Assembly (NCBI GenBank): GCA_025965915.1
Contig: JAOPWA010000021.1
Coordinates: 1 to 34,522, forward strand
Length of the DNA stretch: 34,522 nt
Reading direction: 5' to 3'
Source: Dactylosporangium sp.
GTDB lineage: Bacteria; Actinomycetota; Actinomycetes; Mycobacteriales; Micromonosporaceae
Positions 27,288 through 34,522 of this stretch are shown here, piece by piece (positions within the stretch are counted from its first letter, which is position 1; the number at the start of each line of letters is the position of its first letter). A program made the translations under genes and the position numbers. The notes beneath the pieces are model-generated. The model did no database searches. It saw only the letters and a list, made by a program, of their open reading frames with translations, and was not told where the DNA came from.

Positions 27288-28307
27288 TCAATCAGCTTTG
27301 GCCACCACGCCTGTCAGCTCTCGGGCCTCATCGATGATCTGCGTGACGTTCGGGATCACCGCCTGTTCCAATGGCTCGGAGAAGGGGATCGGCACGTCGG
27401 GTACGGCCAGACGCCGGATCGGGGCCGTGAGCCTGTCGAAGGTACCGGCTTGGATACGGAAGGCGAGTTCGCCGGTCGTGCCGAAGCTCCGGTAGTCCTC
27501 GTCGACCAGCAGCACGCGGCCGGTCTTGCGGGCCGAGGCGACAAGCGTGTCGGCGTCGAGCGGTACCAGGGTGCGGACGTCGATGACTTCGGCCGAGATC
27601 CCGTCATCGGCCAGGCGTGCGGCCGCCTCGAGGCTACGTCGAACCATCAACGCCGTGGCGATGATGGTCAGGTCGGTTCCTTCGCGGCGGACCACGGCTA
27701 GACCAAACGGGATGGAATAGGGGTCTGTCGGTACGTCCTCCTCTTCGCCCTCGAACGGGACGCCGGGCTGACCGGTCAACAGCTTGTGACCGAAGATGAC
27801 GACCGGGTTGGGGTCGGCCAGAGCCGTCGTGGTGAGTCCTTTGGCGTCGTATGCGGTGGAGGGCACGACCACCTTGATGCCGGGGACGTGGGCGAAGATC
27901 CCGTAAAGCAGCTCCGAGTGTTGGCCGGCGTCGCCGTAGCCACCGCCGACGGCGGTCACCACGGTCACCGGCATCCGGAACTGACCGCCTGACATGTAGT
28001 GGTTCTTGGCCATGTGGTTGTAGATCTGGTCGAAGCAGGTGCCGAGGAAGTCGACGAACATCAGCGATACCACCGGGCGCATGCCGGTCGCGGCGGCACC
28101 GACCGCCATGCCCATGAAGGTCTGCTCGGCGATCGGGGTGTCGATCACCCGTCTCCGGCCGTACTTTTCCTGCAGCCCGGCGGTGAAGCCGAAGACGGCG
28201 CCCCAGTAGGTCACATCCTCGCCCAGCACCACCACGTTCGCGTTGTTGGCCATCTCCTGGTCGATGGCTTCCGAGATCGCGGGCGCGATCCCTCTGATCA
28301 TCCTCAT
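27288..28307 (-). CDS. TPP-dependent 2-oxoacid/acetoin dehydrogenase E1 beta subunit
   Basis: 339 aa; 'VVVLGEDVTYWGAVFGFTAGLQEKYG', 'RVIDTPIAEQTFMGMAVGAA'; ATGA overlap with the alpha gene. Confidence 0.92.
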   Translation of the reverse strand: MRMIRGIAPAISEAIDQEMANNANVVVLGEDVTYWGAVFGFTAGLQEKYGRRRVIDTPIAEQTFMGMAVGAAATGMRPVVSLMFVDFLGTCFDQIYNHMAKNHYMSGGQFRMPVTVVTAVGGGYGDAGQHSELLYGIFAHVPGIKVVVPSTAYDAKGLTTTALADPNPVVIFGHKLLTGQPGVPFEGEEEDVPTDPYSIPFGLAVVRREGTDLTIIATALMVRRSLEAAARLADDGISAEVIDVRTLVPLDADTLVASARKTGRVLLVDEDYRSFGTTGELAFRIQAGTFDRLTAPIRRLAVPDVPIPFSEPLEQAVIPNVTQIIDEARELTGVVAKAD

Positions 28308-29341
28308 GCGAACACCCCCGTCAGCGCCTCAACCGGATTAGGTAGGGGGCTCTTCTCGGCGAAGGTGACCGCCTGCACCGCCTCGGCTGCTGCGGCTCGG
28401 CGCAATTCGGTCAGGATCGCGTCGTCGGCCCAGCCGAGCCGCTGCAGCCGTCCTGCCAGGCGGGGAATCGGATCCAGACGCTCCCAGAGTTCCACCTCTT
28501 CGCGGGTCCGGTAGCCCCCGGGATCACCCTCGAAGTGCCCGCGGTAGCGGTAACAGACCGCCTCGATCACGGTAGGCCCGTAACCGTCACGGGCGCGGTT
28601 GATGGCGCTCTCGGCCGCGGCGTGGACATCGATCACATCCATACCGTCGACCAGGTATGCCGGGATGTTGTGAACCTGAGCCCGCGGATAGTGGTGGTTC
28701 ACGGCCTGTGCGGCCCACTTCGGTGTCGAATCCGCGTACAGGTTGTCTTCGATCACGATCACGAGTGGCAGTTGCCAGAGGGAAGCCGTGTTGAGCGTTT
28801 CGGAGAACGTGCCGTGGTTGGCGGCTCCCTCACCGGAGAAGGCGACCGCCACGTTTCGTTCTTCGCGGTACTGGAAGCTGAACGCGGCGCCGGCCGCCTG
28901 AGGGTAGGAAGCGCCGACGATTCCGCTGTTGAGGAAGCGCTTGTTCTGGGCGAACAGGTGCATCTCGCCGCCCTTGCCCCGGCACAGCCCGGTGACCTTG
29001 CCGAACATCTCGGCGGCCAGGCGTCCGGGATCGACGCCTTTGGCGAGCGCGTGGTGGTGCGCGCGATGCGTGCTGACGACGACGTCGGCGTCGGTGAGCA
29101 GCGTGCACACCCCGACGGCGACCGCCTCCTGGCCCACCGCGAGATGCATTTCACCGCGAATCGGCCCGGCCGCCATGTTGAAGTCGGGTGTCTTGCCGGC
29201 CCAGTACCGGTCACGGATCGCTTCTTCGAAGACGCGGATCATGCACATCTGCCGGTAGGCGTCCAGCAGCGCTTCCCGATCGAGCCCGGCCTGCGCGATC
29301 CAGCCTGGCAGGTCGGTATCGCTCGGCTCCGGTCTCCACAT
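28304..29341 (-). CDS. TPP-dependent 2-oxoacid/acetoin dehydrogenase E1 alpha subunit
   Basis: 345 aa; 'GKGGEMHLFAQNKRFLNSGIVGASYPQAAGAAFS', TPP motif 'AFSGEGAANHGTFSETLNTASLWQLPLVIVIEDN'. Confidence 0.93.
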   Translation of the reverse strand: MWRPEPSDTDLPGWIAQAGLDREALLDAYRQMCMIRVFEEAIRDRYWAGKTPDFNMAAGPIRGEMHLAVGQEAVAVGVCTLLTDADVVVSTHRAHHHALAKGVDPGRLAAEMFGKVTGLCRGKGGEMHLFAQNKRFLNSGIVGASYPQAAGAAFSFQYREERNVAVAFSGEGAANHGTFSETLNTASLWQLPLVIVIEDNLYADSTPKWAAQAVNHHYPRAQVHNIPAYLVDGMDVIDVHAAAESAINRARDGYGPTVIEAVCYRYRGHFEGDPGGYRTREEVELWERLDPIPRLAGRLQRLGWADDAILTELRRAAAAEAVQAVTFAEKSPLPNPVEALTGVFA

Positions 29342-29502
29342 CCGGCATCTCCTCTCCCGCCTGCTGGTGGCCAGAGAGCTTCAGTGATCACACCGACATA
29401 CTCGACACCATTTCCCGCCGCTACCCGGCGCGCCGACCCCGAAACAAGATCCGGCCGTTCGCAGGCGTGGTCCGGGAATCCGACAAATCCTGGCTGCCCC
29501 CA

Positions 29503-30921
29503 TCAGTTGGAGGCCGGCTCGCTCAGCGGAAGCCTGACCTGGAAGCGGGTGTCGCCCGGGTTGGAGACCAGGCCGATGGCACCGCCGTGCCGGTTGACCA
29601 CGATCCGGTACGAGATGTCGAGGCCCAATCCTGTCCCCTCACCCACCGGTTTCGTGGTGAAGAACGGTTCGAAGACCCGTTGGCGCAGCTCCGGCGGGAC
29701 ACCCGGACCCGTGTCGCAGACCTCGACGAGGACCTGGTCACCGTCCCGGCTGGTACGCAGCGTCAGCGTGCCCGACCCGTTCATGGCTCGCACCGCATTG
29801 TCGACGAGGTTGGTCCAGACCTGGTTGAGCTCGCCCGGATGGGCCGGGATCTGGGGCAACGTACGGTCGAAGTCCTTGACCACCCGGATACCGTCACCCA
29901 TCTTGTGAGCGAGCATGGCCAGGGTGCTCTTCAACCCGTCGTGCACGTCGATCCACTGGTGGGAGGCCCGGTCGAGCTGGGAGTACTGCTTAGCCGCGGC
30001 GACCAGCGACGAAATCCGGTTGCCGGCGTCCTCGATGTCGGTCAGCAGTTGCTCGGTCTCCAGGGCGTACCCGATCCAGTGCAGCGCCTGGTCGAGCAGG
30101 TCGGGTGCCACACTGCGGGCGATCTCGCCGAGGCAGTCGACGTCGAGGCCGCCCGAGGCCAACAGGGGCGCCAGGTCCCAGCCGGCAGTGACGCCGTGCT
30201 CGTCCATCCAGTCGCCCAACTCGTCTTCGCGGTCGCTGGCCTGCATGGGGGTCAGCTCGGGCACCTTCGCGGCGTGCTCGATGATCGGCTCCGCCAACTG
30301 GGTTAAGGCGCGCAACTGCTCGGACGGGATGCGGCCGTCGGCGAGCATGCCCAGCTTGTGCCGCATGCCCGCGACCCGCTCGCGCAGGGCCGCGGTTGCG
30401 CGGACCGTGGCGGCCGCCGGGTTGTTGAGTTCGTGCATCAGACCGGAGGTGAGCGAGCCGAGCGCGGCGAGGCGCTGGCGCTCGCCGACCAGGGCCTGAT
30501 TGGTGCGCATGCCGAAGAAGAGTCCTTCGAGCAGGTGCATCGCCATCGGGAACCACTCGCGGATCATCGTCCCGAAGTCCTCGGCCGGCAGGACGAAGAA
30601 CGTGCAGTCGCTGATGGCCCGCATGGAGGCGCTATAGGTGCGGACCGCGGCCGGCTCGTTGCGCAGGTAGGCCTGGGTCGCGCCCATGTAGACACCGCGT
30701 TGATCGGTGCGGACGGTCTCCACGTCGTCCTGTTGCACCCGCCGGGACAGCGCCAGCGTGCCGGACAGGAGCACGACGAAGATCTCGGCCGGGTCGCCCT
30801 CGGTGAACACCGTGGCGCCGGCGGGAAAGGTGCGTTCGCTCCCGTGCGCGGCGAGCCAGTCAAGCTGCTCGTCGGTCAAGGCCTCGAACAGGAACAGCGT
30901 TTTCAGCTCGGCCGGCGTCAC
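29503..30921 (-). CDS. Histidine kinase with N-terminal cyclic-nucleotide-binding-like domain
   Basis: 472 aa (GTG start); cNMP-fold N-terminus 'FPAGATVFTEGDPAEIFVVLLSGTLALSRR', H-box 'SGLMHELNNPAAATVRA', N/G boxes 'NQVWTNLVDNAVRAM', 'GEGTGLGLDISYRIV'. Confidence 0.92.
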   Translation of the reverse strand: MTPAELKTLFLFEALTDEQLDWLAAHGSERTFPAGATVFTEGDPAEIFVVLLSGTLALSRRVQQDDVETVRTDQRGVYMGATQAYLRNEPAAVRTYSASMRAISDCTFFVLPAEDFGTMIREWFPMAMHLLEGLFFGMRTNQALVGERQRLAALGSLTSGLMHELNNPAAATVRATAALRERVAGMRHKLGMLADGRIPSEQLRALTQLAEPIIEHAAKVPELTPMQASDREDELGDWMDEHGVTAGWDLAPLLASGGLDVDCLGEIARSVAPDLLDQALHWIGYALETEQLLTDIEDAGNRISSLVAAAKQYSQLDRASHQWIDVHDGLKSTLAMLAHKMGDGIRVVKDFDRTLPQIPAHPGELNQVWTNLVDNAVRAMNGSGTLTLRTSRDGDQVLVEVCDTGPGVPPELRQRVFEPFFTTKPVGEGTGLGLDISYRIVVNRHGGAIGLVSNPGDTRFQVRLPLSEPASN

Positions 30922-30932
30922 TGAACCTCCAG

Positions 30933-30973
30933 CTGTTCGCGACTGCGGGGCTCGCTTCGCTCGCTCCTCGCGT
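30933..30973. repeat. 41-bp insertion, possible small dispersed repeat
   Basis: ctgttcgcgactgcggggctcgcttcgctcgctcctcgcgt, flanked by TCACTGAACCTCCAG (30918-30932) and TCACTGTGCCTCCAG (30974-30988), 13/15 identical. Confidence 0.55.
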
Positions 30974-32632
30974 TCACTGTGCCTCCAGGTACTTGTGTAC
31001 GAGCGTTACCGCCATCGCCCCCTCGCCGACGGCCGACGCCACCCGCTTGACGGAGTTGGCCCGCACGTCGCCGGCGGCGAAGATGCCGGGGACGCTGGAC
31101 TCGAGGTAGAACGGGTCGCGGTCACGATCCCAGCCGGCCGGCCGCTGGCCGCCGACCAGCAGGTCGGGCCCGGTGCAGACGAAGCCCCGGGAGTCGCGGC
31201 GCACGGCGCCGCCGAGCCACTCGGTGCGCGGCTCGGCGCCGATGAACACGAACAGGTGCTCACAGGGCAGGGTGACGGCGGTGCCCTCGTTGCTGTCGCG
31301 GACCGTGACAGCCTCCAGGTGCTCGTCGCCGTGCGCCTCGATCACCTCGCAGCGGGTCCGTACCACGATGTTGTCGATCGCAGCGAGCTGCTGGATCAGG
31401 TAGTAGGACATCGACCGCTCCAGCGAGTCCCCGCGTACCAGAATGGTGACCCTGTGGGCGTACCGGGAGAAGAAGAGCGCCGCCTGGCCGGCGGAGTTGG
31501 CCCCGCCCACGATGTAGACATGGGTGCCCGCGCACAACGGCCCTTCGGTGGCGGCGGAGCCGTAGTAGACGCCTCGCCCGGTCAACTCGGCCGCCCCGGA
31601 GGCGACGAGAGGTCGGTAGGACACCCCGGTCGCGATGATCACTGTGTGCGCGGACAGTTCGTCTCCGTCGCTGAAGCGCACCACCCGGGCCGACCCGCGG
31701 GCCTCCAGACCCACCACATCGCGGGTGGTGAGCACCTCAGCCTCGAACTTGCCGGCCTGCCGGCGCGCCCGCTCGGTGAGCTGCGCGCCGGACACCCCGT
31801 CCGGGAAGCCCAGGTAGTTTTCGATGCGGGAGCTCTGGCCGGCCTGCCCGCCGATGGCCCGGCGCTCGACCAGCACCGTGCGCAAGCCCTCCGAGGCGCC
31901 GTAGACCGCCGCGCCGAGGCCGGCCGGGCCGCCACCGATGATGATCAAGTCATAGAAACCGCGTACCGGCGCGGTGGACAGCCCGACGACGCCGGCGACC
32001 TCGGCGGTGGTTGGTGCGGTGAGCGCCTGCCCGGCAGGGGTCACGACGAGCGGTATCGCCTCCGGGCCCGCCCCCGCTGCCCTCAGCAGCCGGCGCCCCT
32101 CCGGCTCATCGGCGGCGAACCACCGGTAGGGCACCAGGTTGCTGGCCAGAAAATCGCGGATCTTGTACGACGGGGAGCTCCACCGGTGCCCGACGACCTT
32201 GACCTCATCGACCTCCCGGTCACCGGCCGCCTGCCACGCCTCCAACAGGGCATCCACCACCGGGTAGAACTTCTCCTCGGGCGGGTCCCACGGCTTGAGC
32301 AGATAGTGGTCGACGTCCACGACGTTGATGGCCTGGATCGCAGCGTCGGTGTCGGCGTACGCGGTCAGCAGCGCCCGCCGGGCGCGCGGGAACAGGTCCA
32401 TCGCCTGCTCCAGGAAGTCGACGCCGCTCATCTGCGGCATCCGGTAGTCGGCCAGCATGACCGCCACCCGCCCGCCGCGCAGCTTGATCTCGCGGAGCGC
32501 GTCGAGGGCCTCGGCGCCCGAGGACGCGCGGACGACCTGGTAGTCCTGCCCGTACCGACGACGCAGGTCACGCGCGACGGCCCGGGACACCGCCTGATCA
32601 TCATCGACGGTAAGCATCGCAGGGCGGCTCAC
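30974..32632 (-). CDS. Response regulator receiver fused to a thioredoxin-reductase-like FAD/NAD(P) oxidoreductase
   Basis: 552 aa; REC 'MLTVDDDQAVSRAVARDL...VMLADYRMPQMSGVDFL...KPW'; then 'DLIIIGGGPAGLGAAVYGASEGLRTVLVE', 'VYIVGGANSAGQAALFFSRYAHRVTILVRG'. Confidence 0.92.
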   Translation of the reverse strand: MSRPAMLTVDDDQAVSRAVARDLRRRYGQDYQVVRASSGAEALDALREIKLRGGRVAVMLADYRMPQMSGVDFLEQAMDLFPRARRALLTAYADTDAAIQAINVVDVDHYLLKPWDPPEEKFYPVVDALLEAWQAAGDREVDEVKVVGHRWSSPSYKIRDFLASNLVPYRWFAADEPEGRRLLRAAGAGPEAIPLVVTPAGQALTAPTTAEVAGVVGLSTAPVRGFYDLIIIGGGPAGLGAAVYGASEGLRTVLVERRAIGGQAGQSSRIENYLGFPDGVSGAQLTERARRQAGKFEAEVLTTRDVVGLEARGSARVVRFSDGDELSAHTVIIATGVSYRPLVASGAAELTGRGVYYGSAATEGPLCAGTHVYIVGGANSAGQAALFFSRYAHRVTILVRGDSLERSMSYYLIQQLAAIDNIVVRTRCEVIEAHGDEHLEAVTVRDSNEGTAVTLPCEHLFVFIGAEPRTEWLGGAVRRDSRGFVCTGPDLLVGGQRPAGWDRDRDPFYLESSVPGIFAAGDVRANSVKRVASAVGEGAMAVTLVHKYLEAQ

Positions 32633-32765
32633 GTCATCGCCTCACTTCGGTCGATCATGCGTTCGACCCGCATCACGCCCATTATCCGCCCGCTCACACG
32701 ATCCCTCTCGGGCCGGCGGGGTGCCAGTCATCCCGCTAACGGTCGGACACGTTCAGCGCGCTACC

Positions 32766-32785
32766 GCGGCCCCCACTTGGGCCGC
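32766..32785. terminator. Hairpin downstream of the DUF6221 gene
   Basis: GCGGCCC-ccactt-GGGCCGC, perfect 7-bp stem. Confidence 0.5.
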
Positions 32786-32787
32786 GC

Positions 32788-33246
32788 TCACAGCGGCCCC
32801 CACTCGGGCCGGTACCCGTCCCTGTCGCGATACCCGGCCGCCAGCGCCGCGACGGCATCGCGGTACGAGACCGCCCGTCCATCCAGCTTGGCCGCGTCGA
32901 TCAGGTCGAGCGGCTTCGGTGTGATGCCCGCATCGGACAGCGACCCGATTCGGGCGTTGGCCTCATCGGCAAGCCGGTTCCACTTCACGCACTCGTCGAG
33001 GATGCGCCGCTTCGCCTCGATGTCGTGGAGTTCGTGCGCCGGGCTGTGGCGGACGATGTGCTCGGCGTCGTGGGCCGAGCCGTCCGGGTCGGTGAACGTG
33101 TCTGCGATGACGATCGCCTGCACGTTGCTGATCCGCTGCGGATAGCCGCGCTGCCAGTACCACGGGCCCTTCGTCGCCGCAACGCCAGCCATCTCGTCGG
33201 CGTCGAGTTGGGCACGTAGCCAGGCCACCATCTCGTCGGTACTCAT
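32788..33246 (-). CDS. DUF6221-like protein
   Basis: 152 aa from MSTDEMVAWLRAQLDADE; 'DGSAHDAEHIVRHSPAHELHDIEAKRRILDEC' recognised as DUF6221-like. Confidence 0.75.
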   Translation of the reverse strand: MSTDEMVAWLRAQLDADEMAGVAATKGPWYWQRGYPQRISNVQAIVIADTFTDPDGSAHDAEHIVRHSPAHELHDIEAKRRILDECVKWNRLADEANARIGSLSDAGITPKPLDLIDAAKLDGRAVSYRDAVAALAAGYRDRDGYRPEWGPL

Positions 33247-33360
33247 CGCTGCTCCACTCCCTCGAGCGCCGCCCAGCCCCGCCGCCCAGCCGCGTCGCCT
33301 ACTGGCGCGTGGCGGCCGGAATTCCGGCACCGACGACGCCGCGTGTGATGTCTGCGGGCG

Positions 33361-34287
33361 TCACGTGAAGTGCCGGGTTGCCGAACCCTTCGTGGATGTC
33401 GGCGCGGTGGGGCGGTCGAGGACGACAACCGCGGTTCCCGGCGCGATTTCCTGCAAGAGCAACTGCTGGGCTGTCTTCGTCAGGCGAATGCACCCGTCGC
33501 TGTCGTCTTTGCCGAGAGTCAGGTCGTTGTACCAGGTGTGCAGTCCGATGTGGGCACCACGCAGGCCGGTCGGAATGGAACCCGGGTCGTCGGGCACGGC
33601 GCCCAGGGCGAACACGTCGGTGCCGGCGTACACCGTCCCGGGCAGCGTTGAGCGCCCGAGGACGAACGTGCGGCCGAGTGGCGTCGGTGTCTGCGGGCTG
33701 CCCAGAGTCACAGGCCAGGACCGTACGGGGACGCCGTCGCGGTGCCAGCTGAGCTCATGGGTGCCGCGGTAGACCACGAGTTGGTCCCGCAACGGCACCG
33801 TCGTCCAGCCGTCGCCGGGCGGTATCCAGGCCATCGTCCGGTTAGCTGATGGAAGCAGGACGGCCGTCCAGCCCGAGTTGCGCTCCACGACCGGCATCGT
33901 CACCGGGACGCCGCTGATGGTTGGCGCGAGGAACGCCCGGGGCTGCCCACCTGGCGCGTCGTACGCGGCGATCCTGCGGGTCGGGTGCACGCCTTCGTCC
34001 AGGCGGGCGGTCGAGAGGGAGTCGGGATCCGGCGGAAACCCGGCGGGAGCCGGACCGTAGGTAACGACGGGCAGGTCGGCAGCGGGTGCGGCGGCCGGAG
34101 GGATGGTCTCAGCCGACGGCGACGCGAGCGACGGTTGGAGGGATGGGGGCGGCGGCGGTGCGGAAATTCTCGATGGGCGATGTGAGCATCCGACGCAGCC
34201 GACCAGCGCCGCTAGTCCCAGGCAGGTGGCCTGCTTCAGCGACCAGGCCGAGGTTCGTTGACGACGTCGGTGGAGGAGTAGCACCAT
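33361..34287 (-). CDS. Lipoprotein-like L,D-transpeptidase (YkuD domain)
   Basis: 308 aa; signal/lipobox 'LAALVGCVGCS'; catalytic region 'AHIGLHTWYNDLTLGKDDSDGCIRLT'. Confidence 0.88.
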   Translation of the reverse strand: MVLLLHRRRQRTSAWSLKQATCLGLAALVGCVGCSHRPSRISAPPPPPSLQPSLASPSAETIPPAAAPAADLPVVTYGPAPAGFPPDPDSLSTARLDEGVHPTRRIAAYDAPGGQPRAFLAPTISGVPVTMPVVERNSGWTAVLLPSANRTMAWIPPGDGWTTVPLRDQLVVYRGTHELSWHRDGVPVRSWPVTLGSPQTPTPLGRTFVLGRSTLPGTVYAGTDVFALGAVPDDPGSIPTGLRGAHIGLHTWYNDLTLGKDDSDGCIRLTKTAQQLLLQEIAPGTAVVVLDRPTAPTSTKGSATRHFT

Positions 34288-34459
34288 CGCAGATTAGCCG
34301 CCATGACGTAGGTATGCAGGGGCGTGCCATCGCCATAGGGCGATGAATGAGACGGCGGAACTCTCGAACTCTGGATCTGTGCCAAGCCAAGGCGGGATCG
34401 GCAGGGGGAGATGGCGTCGAACCCGCCGGGACCAGCCGGACGCCAGCCGAGCGACACTG

Positions 34460-34487
34460 ATTGATCAGCGCAAATTGATCAGCACAA
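34460..34487 (+). repeat. Two tandem 14-bp repeats
   Basis: ATTGATCAGCGCAA followed directly by ATTGATCAGCACAA, then CGAGGAGG RBS-like sequence near the window edge. Confidence 0.7.
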
Positions 34488-34522
34488 ACGCGAGGAGGTG
34501 CAGGTCAGCGGTCCCGGTAGGT

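Noticed and set aside
28535-29908. 457-aa plus-strand ORF
   Set aside because: Antisense to the E1 alpha gene and the kinase 3' end; no domain signal.
30707-33145. 812-aa plus-strand ORF
   Set aside because: Antisense to the histidine kinase, the response regulator/oxidoreductase fusion and the DUF6221 gene; low-complexity Arg/Ala/Gly/His-rich translation without domain motifs. A GC-rich shadow ORF.
1-34522. CRISPR array, tRNA/rRNA genes, transposase or integrase
   Set aside because: No regular direct repeats with spacers, no recognisable tRNA/rRNA segments and no transposase/integrase motifs seen by eye.

Overview
High-GC actinobacterial chromosomal DNA, probably Micromonosporaceae-like (a guess from coding style). 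Main blocks, left to right: (1) the 5' end of a minus-strand gene at the left edge and a secreted three-repeat SH3-like/glucosaminidase protein; (2) a tightly coupled minus-strand kynurenine/2-aminomuconate operon (kynA, kynU, kmo, semialdehyde dehydrogenase, hydratase, decarboxylase, RidA-type deaminase, 3-HAA dioxygenase, ACMS decarboxylase) with a divergent Lrp/AsnC regulator; (3) an uncharacterised accessory catabolic/transport region at about 11.2-26.9 kb: LLM oxidoreductase, TIGR04076-like protein, XRE-cupin regulator, DUF3311 + sodium:solute symporter, amidohydrolase, LacI regulator, complete family-5 (Dpp/Opp-like) ABC importer, an 812-aa DUF885-SnoaL-RidA fusion, and a second LLM oxidoreductase; (4) a chimeric gene relic (PEBP head joined to VOC tail) next to TPP-dependent dehydrogenase E1 beta/alpha genes; (5) a cNMP-domain histidine kinase and a response regulator/thioredoxin-reductase-like fusion without the CxxC; (6) a DUF6221 protein and an L,D-transpeptidase. 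The best candidate for an undescribed system is the accessory region: two near-identical LacI-type operators, a matched pair of XRE-type inverted repeats, and a tri-domain fusion whose RidA-like domain lacks the usual active-site Arg. Other notable signals are a 41-bp insertion between kinase and regulator flanked by a 13/15-bp duplication, the PEBP/VOC relic, and a C-terminal hydrophobic tail on the kynurenine monooxygenase. All family calls come from motif recognition; no searches were run.
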